Shown here piece after piece: positions 39,853 to 47,701 of a stretch of 64,000 bases of DNA. Below the pieces are notes generated by a model, which had not been told where the DNA came from, did no database searches, and saw nothing but the letters and a program-made list of their open reading frames with translations. Source of the stretch: Paraburkholderia humisilvae (GTDB lineage Bacteria > Pseudomonadota > Gammaproteobacteria > Burkholderiales > Burkholderiaceae); contig NZ_CADIKH010000029.1 in assembly GCF_902859855.1 (NCBI RefSeq), positions 1-64,000 of the forward strand, read 5' to 3'. The translations under genes were made by a program, and so were the position numbers. Position 1 is the stretch's first letter. Each line of letters starts with the position of its first letter.

Positions 39853-41217
39853 ATGTTCAGTTTTCTAAAACGATTCAGGGGTTCCAAGACGTCCGACAAT
39901 GCGCAGACCGAGTCGCCGGATGTCGCGGACGTGGCGCCGGATGCGCCCGCCGAAACGCCAGTGGCCGATGCGCCTGCCACTTCGTCGCGCGCCGACCGCA
40001 CGCCCCCCGAGACACAGCAGCCGCTGCGCCCGGTGGCGCCGCAGCCCGTGCCCACACCCGCACCACCTGCAGCGGAGGCATCGCCTGCCACGCCGGCATT
40101 CGCACCTGAGCCGATTAATTCAGCCGCTGCGCCGCGCGCCGAATCGCAGCCGCAGGCTAGCTCGCCGCCGCCAGCGCCGTTCCGGCCGGCACCACCCGTC
40201 GCACGCGAACCGCAGCCTGTGCAGCGTCCCACCAGCCCAGCCGCGCTTGAGCCCGCAGCATCCGACACCTTCGAAACCGTCGAAATCGTTCCCCCGCCGA
40301 CGCCCGAGCCTGCCGCGAAGCGCTCGTGGCTGTCGCGTCTGAAGAGCGGCCTCTCGAAGACGAGTTCGAGCATCACCGGCATTTTCGTCGGCACGAAAAT
40401 CGACGAAGACCTGTACGAAGAGCTCGAAACCGCGCTGCTGATGTCCGACGCGGGCGTCGACGCAACCGAGTTCCTGCTCGAGTCGCTGCGCGAGAAAGTC
40501 CGCAATGAGCGGCTCACCGACCCGCAGCAGGTGAAAGCCGCACTGCGCGAGTTGCTGGTCGGCCTGCTGAAGCCACTGGAAAAATCGTTGATGCTCGGCC
40601 GCGACCAGCCGCTCGTGATGATGATCGCCGGCGTGAACGGCGCCGGCAAAACCACCAGCATCGGCAAGCTTGCGAAACATCTGCAGCGCTTCGATCAGTC
40701 GGTGCTGCTTGCCGCCGGCGATACGTTCCGCGCCGCCGCGCGCGAGCAGCTCGCGATCTGGGGCGAACGCAACAACGTGACCGTTGTGTCGCAGGAAAGC
40801 GGGGACCCGGCCGCGGTTATTTTCGACGCGGTGGGCGCCGCGCGCGCGCGCAAGATCGACGTGCTGATGGCCGATACGGCAGGACGCCTGCCGACGCAGT
40901 TGCATCTGATGGAAGAGCTGCGCAAGGTCAAACGCGTGATCGGCAAAGCGCTTGAAGGCGCGCCGCACGAAGTGCTGCTCGTGATCGACGCGAATACCGG
41001 TCAGAACGCGCTCTCGCAGGTGAAGTCGTTCGACGACGCGCTAGGCCTCACCGGCCTGATCGTGACGAAACTCGACGGCACCGCGAAGGGCGGTATTCTC
41101 GCTGCGATTGCGCGGCAGAGGCCCGTACCGGTGTATTTCATCGGGATCGGCGAAAAAGTCGAGGATTTGCAGCCGTTTAGCGCCGAGGAATTCTCCGACG
41201 CGCTGCTCGGCGGCTAA
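39853..41217 (+). CDS. ftsY: FtsY, signal recognition particle receptor
   Basis: Membrane-associated GTPase that docks SRP-ribosome complexes. The 454 residues start with an amphipathic MFSFLKRFRGSK segment, then an Ala/Pro-rich acidic A-region (about 15-155), and the NG domain: helical N part, G1 GVNGAGKTT (about 260), DTFRAAAREQL, DTAGRLPTQ, TKLDGTAKGG and YFIGIGEKVEDLQPF. Divergent from rsmD with a 270-base spacer in which I see no further feature. Confidence 0.97.
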   Translation: MFSFLKRFRGSKTSDNAQTESPDVADVAPDAPAETPVADAPATSSRADRTPPETQQPLRPVAPQPVPTPAPPAAEASPATPAFAPEPINSAAAPRAESQPQASSPPPAPFRPAPPVAREPQPVQRPTSPAALEPAASDTFETVEIVPPPTPEPAAKRSWLSRLKSGLSKTSSSITGIFVGTKIDEDLYEELETALLMSDAGVDATEFLLESLREKVRNERLTDPQQVKAALRELLVGLLKPLEKSLMLGRDQPLVMMIAGVNGAGKTTSIGKLAKHLQRFDQSVLLAAGDTFRAAAREQLAIWGERNNVTVVSQESGDPAAVIFDAVGAARARKIDVLMADTAGRLPTQLHLMEELRKVKRVIGKALEGAPHEVLLVIDANTGQNALSQVKSFDDALGLTGLIVTKLDGTAKGGILAAIARQRPVPVYFIGIGEKVEDLQPFSAEEFSDALLGG

Positions 41218-41245
41218 TCGCGCGGCGCGCCGTCTCTCCGCGCCT

Positions 41246-41890
41246 TCACTCCGCGTCAGGCTGCGCGCCCGGCGCCGCGTCCGCGAACGCGCTCAACTGG
41301 TTCGCCTGGTCGTAAATAGCGCGGATCGTCGGAAACCCGCTCATATCGACGTTGAACCGATCCGCGTTGAACACCTGCGGGATCAGGCAAGCATCGGCAA
41401 CGGTCGGCGTATCGCCGAAACAGAACGCCCCACTACGACGGCTGGCGACCAGATGCTCTTCGAGCGCCTTGAAGCCCGCGCTGATCCAGTGCTGATACCA
41501 CGCATTTTTCACGTCATCGCTCGCGCCGACCGTGTGCTTCAGATACTTCAGCACGCGCAGGTTGTCGAGCGGATGGATTTCACACGCAACTTGCAGCGCG
41601 ATGCCACGAATGTATGCGCGTTCAGCGGGCGACCCCGGCAGCAGCGGCGGCTGCGGATGCGTCTCCTCAAGATACTCGATGATCGCCAGCGACTGCTGCA
41701 GCACCTTGCCGTCGTCGACGAGCGTCGGCACCACCGCATCGTGATTCAGCTCCCGGTACGCGCCGGCGAACTGCTCGCCGCCGTTGCGCAGCAGATGCAC
41801 CGGCAGATAGTCGTACGGCAGCTGCTTGAGATTGAGCGCAATGCGCACGCGATACGCGGCGGAACTACGAAAGTAGCTGTACAGCTTCAT
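41246..41890 (-). CDS. maiA: Zeta-class GST: maleylacetoacetate or maleylpyruvate isomerase
   Basis: Glutathione-dependent cis-trans isomerase of aromatic ring-cleavage products. The 214 residues begin MKLYSYFRSSAAYRVRIALN, carrying the zeta signature SSxxxYRVRIALN, then VPTLVDDG, QSLAIIEYLEE and a C-terminal GST helical domain. It lies 102 bases downstream of an FAH-family hydrolase whose style points to fumarylpyruvate. The pair may therefore serve the gentisate route (maleylpyruvate) rather than homogentisate; the ring-cleaving dioxygenase is not in this window. Confidence 0.85.
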   Translation of the reverse strand: MKLYSYFRSSAAYRVRIALNLKQLPYDYLPVHLLRNGGEQFAGAYRELNHDAVVPTLVDDGKVLQQSLAIIEYLEETHPQPPLLPGSPAERAYIRGIALQVACEIHPLDNLRVLKYLKHTVGASDDVKNAWYQHWISAGFKALEEHLVASRRSGAFCFGDTPTVADACLIPQVFNADRFNVDMSGFPTIRAIYDQANQLSAFADAAPGAQPDAE

Positions 41891-41992
41891 CGATATGTCT
41901 CCCCCAGTCCGCAGACGATGCGCGACCCGGTCTGTTCGCGACCCGGCTGAACCGGGCTTTTTCTCGCAATCCGACTACGTCTGAATGCGCAG

Positions 41993-42691
41993 TTAAACCA
42001 CGCGCACACTGAACTCGCCCAGTCCGTCGACGCCCCCCTTCATCAGATCGCCCTTCGCGACCGCGCCAACCCCTTCCGGCGTGCCGGTGAAGATCAGATC
42101 GCCCGGCTGCAGTTCGAATAGCGTCGACAGATACGCGATCGTCTCCGCGACCGACCAGATCAATTGCGATACATCCGAGCGCTGTTTTTCCGCGCCATTC
42201 ACCGACAGCCAGATCGCGCCCTTGCCGATATGACCCACTTTCGACACCGGATGAATCGGCCCGAGCGGCGCCGAATAGTCGAAGCCCTTCGCGGTGTCCC
42301 ACGGGCGGCCGAGCTTTTTCGCTTCCGCCTGCAAATCGCGGCGCGTCATGTCGAGGCCGAGCGCGTAACCGTACACGTGATCGAGCGCGCTATCGACAGA
42401 AATGTCCTTACCTGCCTTGCCGATCGCCGCGACCATTTCCATTTCGAAGTGCAAGTTGCCCGTTTGCGGCGGGTACGGCAATTCGCCCGTTGCACCCGGC
42501 GCGACATACAACACCGCATCGGACGGCTTGCAGAAGAAGAACGGCGGCTCGCGATTCGGGTCGTGCCCCATCTCGCGCGCATGCGCCTCGTAGTTGCGCC
42601 CGACGCAGTAGATGCGACGCACCGCGAACTGATCGCTCGATCCGGCCACCGGCACGCCGACAACCGGCGCCGGCGTAAAGACGTAACCCAT
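41993..42691 (-). CDS. FAH-family hydrolase, probably fumarylpyruvate hydrolase
   Basis: A 232-residue fumarylacetoacetase-fold enzyme. It has YCVGRNYEAHAREMG, PFFFCKPSDAV, the metal-binding LHFEMEMVAAIGKAG (Glu pair) and Asp in ALGLDMTRRDLQ, with PGDLIFTGTPEGVGAV near the end. The arrangement matches NagK/YcgM-type fumarylpyruvate or acylpyruvate hydrolases. GGAG six bases before the ATG at 42691 fixes the start. Together with the isomerase gene it would give fumarate and pyruvate. Confidence 0.85.
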   Translation of the reverse strand: MGYVFTPAPVVGVPVAGSSDQFAVRRIYCVGRNYEAHAREMGHDPNREPPFFFCKPSDAVLYVAPGATGELPYPPQTGNLHFEMEMVAAIGKAGKDISVDSALDHVYGYALGLDMTRRDLQAEAKKLGRPWDTAKGFDYSAPLGPIHPVSKVGHIGKGAIWLSVNGAEKQRSDVSQLIWSVAETIAYLSTLFELQPGDLIFTGTPEGVGAVAKGDLMKGGVDGLGEFSVRVV

Positions 42692-42983
42692 TCCGTTCTC
42701 CGTCAAATATGAAACCGCGTGCGCGGCAGGTGAAATCTCAAAACAGCGAGTTTAACGCGCTGATATATCGCGCGCTTGACGCTTGCCCGCTCGCGCGGGA
42801 GTCGGTTGCTCCGGTGGATCGCGGCGGGCGTTCATGGGCGCGGACATGAGGCGAACCGCGCACCGTGCGATACTCAAGCTATTCCGATCAGCCGATCAAG
42901 CGTTACGGTGACCGCCGGCATCGCTCCGCGTACGGACCGTCGCGTTTGCACCACTACCCCGCAGTACCGCCGATCTCAGTCCG

Positions 42984-43967
42984 ATGAACGATTCCGCCGC
43001 TACCGAGTTGCCCCCTTTCCCGTGCGCCCGCTTCATCAAGGAGATCGGGCGCGGTCCGCATGGCGCCCGTGCGCTGACATCCGAAGATACCCATGCGCTC
43101 TATAGCGCGATGCTCGACGGCCGCGTGTCCGACGTCGAGCTGGGCGCCGTGCTGCTGGCTTACCGGTTGAAAGGTGAATCGGCGGATGAACTCGCCGCGA
43201 TGCTGGCCGCCGCGCATGCATCGTTTGAGCCGATCCGCGTGCCGGATCGGGGGTCGCGCGCGGTGTCCGCAGTGTCGATCCCGAGCTACAACGGCGCACG
43301 CAAGCAGCCCAACCTCGTGCCGCTGCTTGCGCTGCTGCTCGCGCGCGAAGGCGTGCCGGTGCTGGTGCACGGCGTGACCGAAGATCCGGGCCGCGTCACG
43401 AGCGCGGAAATTTTCGCCCGGCTGCAGGTTGCCGCCGCGCGGACACATAGCGATATCGAAGCCGCCCTCGTCGAACGCCGAGTCGCGTTTGCGCCGATCG
43501 GGACGCTTGCGCCAAAGCTCGCGCGGCTGCTCGCACTGCGGCGCGTGATGGGCGTGCGCAACTCGACACACACGCTCGTCAAGATCCTGCAGCCGTTCGC
43601 GCCGCCGGCGCTGCGGCTCGTGAATTACACGCATCCGCCGTATCGCGAGAGCCTCACGCAACTGTTCGTCGCGCATCCGGACGCGGCTGCGGGCGGCGCG
43701 CTGCTTGCGCGCGGCACCGAAGGCGAAGCGGTCGCCGACACCCGCCGCCAGGTACAGATCGACTGGCTGCATGACGGGCAGTGCGAGACGCTCGTGATGC
43801 CGGAGCGGTCGTCCGCGGACGCGCCGACGGTCGATCTGCCCGAAGCGCGCGATGCGGCGACCACGGCCGCGTGGATCGCCGACGTGATGCGCGGCGCGGC
43901 GCCCGTGCCCGCCGCGATTGAGCGGCAGGTCGAAGTGATCACCGGGATCGCGAAAAAAGCGGCCTGA
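42984..43967 (+). CDS. ybiB: YbiB-type DNA-binding protein (TrpD2 family)
   Basis: A 327-residue protein with the anthranilate-phosphoribosyltransferase fold (Glycos_trans_3N-like helices in LTSEDTHALYSAMLDGRVSDVELGAVLLAYRLKGESADELAAML, then VPVLVHGVTEDPGRVTSAEIF and MGVRNSTHTLVKIL). In E. coli YbiB is described as a nucleic-acid-binding TrpD2 homologue of the SOS regulon rather than a tryptophan enzyme. The PRPP-binding GTGGD motif of true TrpD is not seen. No LexA box was recognised upstream. Confidence 0.82.
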   Translation: MNDSAATELPPFPCARFIKEIGRGPHGARALTSEDTHALYSAMLDGRVSDVELGAVLLAYRLKGESADELAAMLAAAHASFEPIRVPDRGSRAVSAVSIPSYNGARKQPNLVPLLALLLAREGVPVLVHGVTEDPGRVTSAEIFARLQVAAARTHSDIEAALVERRVAFAPIGTLAPKLARLLALRRVMGVRNSTHTLVKILQPFAPPALRLVNYTHPPYRESLTQLFVAHPDAAAGGALLARGTEGEAVADTRRQVQIDWLHDGQCETLVMPERSSADAPTVDLPEARDAATTAAWIADVMRGAAPVPAAIERQVEVITGIAKKAA

Positions 43968-44014
43968 CCGGCGGTATGCGAGACGGCGGCCACGGCGCAC
44001 CGCGCAATCCGCGG

Positions 44015-44044
44015 TTGACATATCTACGCCCGCTGTCTTACATT
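44015..44044 (+). promoter_or_regulatory. Promoter of the leuA leader
   Basis: A perfect -35 TTGACA (44015-44020), an 18-base spacer and -10 TACATT (44039-44044). The predicted +1 is about 44051, coinciding with the ATG of the leader peptide. This is the best-formed sigma-70 promoter I found in the window. Confidence 0.75.
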
Positions 44045-44050
44045 CGCACC

Positions 44051-44125
44051 ATGCGTTCCATCCTGAACTCCCTCCGAATTACCAGCGGTCGCCTAGCGCG
44101 GCCCCTATCGCTACGTCTAGCGTAA
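44051..44125 (+). CDS. leuL: Leu leader peptide (24 codons, four CTA codons)
   Basis: The frame encodes MRSILNSLRITSGRLARPLS then LRLA and a TAA. Six of 24 codons are Leu, and four of these, clustered at codons 15-23, are CTA, a rare leucine codon in GC-rich genomes of this type. It precedes leuA, as the leucine-rich leuL with CUA codons does in enterobacteria. Likely role: ribosome stalling at CTA when Leu-tRNA is scarce controls transcription into leuA. No Shine-Dalgarno precedes it, in line with a leaderless start. Confidence 0.75.
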   Translation: MRSILNSLRITSGRLARPLSLRLA

Positions 44126-44138
44126 GCGAGGCGTAGCG
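44109..44138 (+). promoter_or_regulatory. Candidate attenuator structure over the leu control codons
   Basis: CGCTACG (44109-44115, inside the CTA cluster) pairs with CGTAGCG (44132-44138) after the leader stop; outer CGCGG/CCGCG arms can extend it. A ribosome stalled on the CTA codons would prevent this stem. Downstream, an 8-bp stem GCGCCGGC/GCCGGCGC (44390-44412) exists, but no stem followed by a U-tract was found in 44126-44491, so the final termination step may be Rho-dependent. Confidence 0.5.
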
Positions 44139-44287
44139 CCGCGTTTGCCTAGGGCTCCCGTCCGAAAGCCGCCGCGGTCCTCCCTGCAGTTCCCCGTTGT
44201 TCCTGTTTCATCCCAACCGTAGTTCCTTCACAACCTGTAGTCGTCTGTACTCGCCCGTATACCGTTCGGACGAGTCGCGAGGGTCAA

Positions 44288-44476
44288 ATGCACGTTGCAA
44301 GCACTCCGTTGCTGAACGTCGCCGGCGTCACCATCGCCATGGCGTTCTCCACACCGTTCTTCGTCCGCGTCCGTTCGTTGCTCCAGCTAGCGCCGGCGCT
44401 TCCCGCCGGCGCGCGGTCCGTGCATCCGTGGTATCGAGCCAACCGCTCGGCGCCTCACCCCATCGCATACGACTAA
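44288..44476 (+). CDS. Possible small ORF in the leuA leader (62 codons)
   Basis: An ATG at 44288 with GAGGG four bases upstream opens a 62-codon frame that ends 15 bases before leuA. The product (MHVASTPLLNVAGVTIAMAF...) has a hydrophobic N-terminal half but resembles nothing I know. It could couple translation to leuA or be chance. Confidence 0.25.
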   Translation: MHVASTPLLNVAGVTIAMAFSTPFFVRVRSLLQLAPALPAGARSVHPWYRANRSAPHPIAYD

Positions 44477-44491
44477 ACGAACGAGGCCATC

Positions 44492-46171
44492 ATGTTGCGC
44501 GACCCTGCCGAGAAATACCGCCCCTTTCCCACCGTCCGTTTGAACGGCCGAAAATGGCCGAGTCGCACCATCGATCGAGCGCCGATCTGGATGAGCACCG
44601 ATCTGCGCGACGGCAACCAGTCACTGATCGAGCCGATGAGCATCGCGCAAAAGCTCGAGTTCTTCGACATGCTGGTGTCGATCGGCTTCAAGGAAATCGA
44701 AGTTGGATTTCCGTCCGCCTCGCAAACCGACTTCGATTTCGTTCGCAAGCTGATCACCGAGGCGCGCATTCCCGACGACGTCACGATCGAAGTCCTTGTG
44801 CAATCGCGCGAAGACCTGATCGCGCGCACGTTCGACGCGCTCGAAGGCGTGCCGCGCGCGATCGTGCATCTGTACAACGCGATCTGCCCGTCATTCCGCA
44901 AGATCGTGTTCAACCAGACGAAGGACGCCGTGAAGGCACTCGCGGTGGAAGGCACGCGGCTGATTCGCCAGCACGCCGATGCGCGACCGCACACGCACTG
45001 GATCTACCAGTACTCGCCGGAGACGTTCAGCATGACCGAGCTCGCGTTTGCGCGTGAAGTCTGCGACGCGGTCGCACAAACGTGGCGGCCGACGCGCGAG
45101 CACAAGATGATCGTCAATCTGCCGGCCACGGTCGAAGCGTCCACGCCGAACGTCTACGCGGACCAGATCGAATGGATGGACGGCAATCTCGGCTACCGCG
45201 ACAGCATCATCTTGTCCGTGCATCCGCATAACGATCGCGGCACCGCAGTCGCCGCAGCGGAACTCGCGCTGCTGGCAGGCGCGGATCGCATCGAAGGATG
45301 CCTGTTCGGCAATGGCGAGCGCACCGGTAATGTCGATCTCGTCACGCTTGCGTTGAACCTGTACACACAAGGCGTCGATCCGGGCCTCGATCTGTCTGAT
45401 ATCGATGGCGTGCGCCGCGTCGTCGAACGTTGCAATCAGTTGCCGGTGCATCCGCGCCATCCGTATGCGGGCGACCTCGTCTATACGGCGTTTTCGGGCT
45501 CGCATCAGGACGCGATCCGCAAGGGCTTCGTGCAGCAGGTGCCCGGCGCGGTGTGGGAAGTGCCCTACCTGCCGATCGATCCAGCCGATGTCGGGCGCGG
45601 CTACGACGCGGTGATCCGCGTGAACAGTCAGTCCGGCAAAGGCGGCGCGACTTACCTGCTCGAGCGCGGCATGGGTTTCGCGCCGCCGCGCCGCGTGCAG
45701 ATCGAGTTCAGTCACGCGGTGCAGGCCGTGGCAGACGAGTCAGGCGCGGAAGTCAGCGGGGAAGCGATCTGCGCGCTGTTTGCCCGCGAATATTTCGATG
45801 TGGCAGGGCCAGCGCGGCGCGTCGATACAAGCATCGTGCACTGGGAAGGTCGCCCGATCCGCATCGGGGGCGTTCAAACGGGTGCTGCAAGCGGGGCGCA
45901 CAGCGGGGCGCACGACGCTCATGCGCAATGGGTCGCCGCTGCGATCGCCACGGCCACCGGCCAGCGGATCGAGATCACGTCGTGCGAAACCGTGCGGGCA
46001 ACGGACGGCCGTATCGCGGTATTCGTCGGCTGCCGGGTGGGCGACGAAACGCCGCGCCATGGTGGGGGAATCGGCACTGACGAAGCAGCGGCGATCGTCG
46101 ATGCGGTGATCAGCGGTGTCAATCGCGCCGCCGTGTGGACGTCTGCCGAACGCAGCAAGGTCGCGGCCTGA
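44492..46171 (+). CDS. leuA: LeuA, 2-isopropylmalate synthase (long, type 2 form)
   Basis: Condenses acetyl-CoA with 2-oxoisovalerate, the first leucine-specific step. The 559-residue protein starts MLRDPAEKYRPFPTVRLNGRKWPSRTI, typical of the actinobacterial/fungal-like LeuA2 group. It has the HMGL-like catalytic motif STDLRDGNQSL, metal-binding HPHNDRGTAVAAAELALLAGADRIEGCLFGNGERTGN and a C-terminal LeuA allosteric domain for leucine feedback. An Ala/Gly/His-rich linker (GAASGAHSGAHDAHA) sits inside that domain. GAGG lies six bases before ATG. Regulation: leucine-rich leader upstream. Confidence 0.95.
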   Translation: MLRDPAEKYRPFPTVRLNGRKWPSRTIDRAPIWMSTDLRDGNQSLIEPMSIAQKLEFFDMLVSIGFKEIEVGFPSASQTDFDFVRKLITEARIPDDVTIEVLVQSREDLIARTFDALEGVPRAIVHLYNAICPSFRKIVFNQTKDAVKALAVEGTRLIRQHADARPHTHWIYQYSPETFSMTELAFAREVCDAVAQTWRPTREHKMIVNLPATVEASTPNVYADQIEWMDGNLGYRDSIILSVHPHNDRGTAVAAAELALLAGADRIEGCLFGNGERTGNVDLVTLALNLYTQGVDPGLDLSDIDGVRRVVERCNQLPVHPRHPYAGDLVYTAFSGSHQDAIRKGFVQQVPGAVWEVPYLPIDPADVGRGYDAVIRVNSQSGKGGATYLLERGMGFAPPRRVQIEFSHAVQAVADESGAEVSGEAICALFAREYFDVAGPARRVDTSIVHWEGRPIRIGGVQTGAASGAHSGAHDAHAQWVAAAIATATGQRIEITSCETVRATDGRIAVFVGCRVGDETPRHGGGIGTDEAAAIVDAVISGVNRAAVWTSAERSKVAA

Positions 46172-46349
46172 TACGCGCAGAGTAGCGGCAAGCATCGGAA
46201 AGAGCCGACGGAAAATTCAAGAGAACGGCGGCAGGAAGGCGGTGCGTCAGTCACGCGGGGCAGTTCCGATCGGACTGCCTTGTACGAACGGTCAGCTCAA
46301 GAGGCTATACCGGGAGAGGTGACGGGGGGCAGTAAAAGGTGTCTCTCCG

Positions 46350-46733
46350 TCATTCCAGCGCGCAGCGGGTCGCCTGCCACGCGATCAGGCGCCACTGCCC
46401 TTCTTCCTGCGCCTGAATCGCGGTGTACGCAATCGGAAAAAGCAGTGCACCGTTGTTCGCTTCCATCTCGATCAACGCGCGTCCCGTGACTACGCACGTT
46501 TCGCGTCCCACCGGCAGCACATCCTGCGACTGGATCTCGATCTGGCGATAGCGACGGCGGCCAGCGGTAATCGCGTCAATGAACTGCCGCTTGGTCTCGC
46601 GTTTGCCGTTCGTATGCACGTAGATCACGCTATCCGAAAGCAACGCGTCGAGCTGCGGTCCATTGCCGTCGACCATCGCGCGAAAGCGATCGCGCTCGAG
46701 CCCGCGAATCGCCTCGATTACTTTAGCGGCCAT
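46350..46733 (-). CDS. NTF2-fold (DUF4440/SnoaL-like) protein
   Basis: A 127-residue cystatin/NTF2-like domain protein: AIRGLERDRFRAMVDGNGPQLDALLSDSVIYVHTNGKRETKRQFIDAI, then GRALIEMEANNGALLFPIAYTAI and WRLIAWQATR. The fold is used by ketosteroid isomerase-like enzymes and by non-enzymatic proteins; no function can be given. GAAGGGGCG precedes the ATG. It lies 44 bases after pagL on the same strand. Confidence 0.75.
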   Translation of the reverse strand: MAAKVIEAIRGLERDRFRAMVDGNGPQLDALLSDSVIYVHTNGKRETKRQFIDAITAGRRRYRQIEIQSQDVLPVGRETCVVTGRALIEMEANNGALLFPIAYTAIQAQEEGQWRLIAWQATRCALE

Positions 46734-46777
46734 CGCATTCGCCCCTTCACCGACGGAGCCGAAAGCGGCCGCGGTCG

Positions 46778-47341
46778 TCAGAAGTTGTACTGCACGTATA
46801 TTTGGTGGAAATTTATACCAGGATTCGGCTCTTTGATACTGGCGTTGGAGAGGTGCTGGAAGCGATAGCCGATCTGATAGTGCTGATGCTCGCCGAACGC
46901 GAAACCGGCGCCCGCCATATCCGCGAACTGGAATGCGGAGCTCATCGTAAAGCTGCTCGACTCGCGCGGGTGGGTAATCAAACGCACACCGACGCCCAGT
47001 TCCACGTACGGGCGCAGCCAGCCGCTGCCCTTGATAAAGCGAACCACCGGCGTCACACCGAATTCGCCGATGTTGTCGTGCACGTTGCCTTCGTCGGTAT
47101 GCCACCATGCGGCATGTGCCTCGCCGATCAGCGCAAAATGCCAGTCTCCTATCTCCCACCACGTGAGGTTGGGGTCCCACACGAAACCGAGGTCAAGTTT
47201 GCGAACATGGTGGTCCGCCGTACCCGCCGCTAATTGAACACCGAACTGATCGGCCGCCGCAGCCCCGGAAAAGCCGAGAAAAGTTGCCGTGCAAACGCTT
47301 TTTAGCACCAGATCACGCCAGAACTCTTTGTTTTCGTTCAT
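46778..47341 (-). CDS. pagL: PagL, lipid A 3-O-deacylase
   Basis: Outer-membrane beta-barrel that removes the 3-position acyl chain of lipid A. The 187-residue precursor has a signal peptide ending near GAAAA|DQFGVQ and a C-terminal YVQYNF signature. The catalytic segment is FQHLSNASIKEPNPGINF, which holds the family His-x-Ser pair. Lipid A deacylation lowers TLR4 stimulation in known PagL producers. The ATG at 47341 gives the family length; the longer frame to 47497 crosses the rpoH divergent region. Confidence 0.93.
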   Translation of the reverse strand: MNENKEFWRDLVLKSVCTATFLGFSGAAAADQFGVQLAAGTADHHVRKLDLGFVWDPNLTWWEIGDWHFALIGEAHAAWWHTDEGNVHDNIGEFGVTPVVRFIKGSGWLRPYVELGVGVRLITHPRESSSFTMSSAFQFADMAGAGFAFGEHQHYQIGYRFQHLSNASIKEPNPGINFHQIYVQYNF

Positions 47342-47618
47342 CTTGTACCCTGAATTGCCAGGTTGAATCTTCAAGTGAGTTAAGAGCAAAACGGTCGTTT
47401 TTTGAGATATCCGCGAACATCGTTCCCTAAAAATTCTGCCACTGCGGTGCGGCTCCCCTCGTTTCAGGAAAGAATGATGCCCCTTAGATGGCCCCACATG
47501 CAGTGCGGATGAATCCTAACCTGCTAGGGCAATATTCGCAGAAATGGGTACAATACTATTGAGAATTAGGTTTCGATAGGAAATTCTGGAACTTGGATGA
47601 TTTTAGAGTCTCTAAGTG

Positions 47619-47645
47619 TTAGCACTCGGTAAAGCAGAGTGCTAA
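47619..47645 (+). promoter_or_regulatory. Perfect CIRCE element upstream of rpoH
   Basis: TTAGCACTC, nine bases, GAGTGCTAA: an exact match to the HrcA operator consensus. It lies 56 bases before the rpoH start codon. CIRCE normally controls groESL and dnaK operons through the HrcA repressor. Here it would place the heat-shock sigma factor itself under HrcA. The divergent pagL starts 277 bases to the left. The rest of the 360-base spacer contains several AT-rich -10-like stretches (TACAAT, TATTGA), but no pair I can call. Confidence 0.93.
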
Positions 47646-47656
47646 CATCTTGGTGG

Positions 47657-47677
47657 CGCCGCTTAATACGGCGTTTT
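47657..47677 (+). promoter_or_regulatory. Leader hairpin between CIRCE and the rpoH ribosome-binding site
   Basis: CGCCG (47657-47661), loop CTTAATA, CGGCG (47669-47673), then TTTT. The short stem lies 16 bases before the GGAG of rpoH. It could be a weak attenuator or a temperature-labile structure; on length alone it is not strong. Confidence 0.35.
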
Positions 47678-47701
47678 GTCTGACCCAAAGGAGTACGCTA
47701 C

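Noticed and set aside
42776..42983. SOS (LexA) box upstream of ybiB
   Set aside because: ybiB is LexA-regulated in E. coli, but I found no matching palindrome in this spacer.
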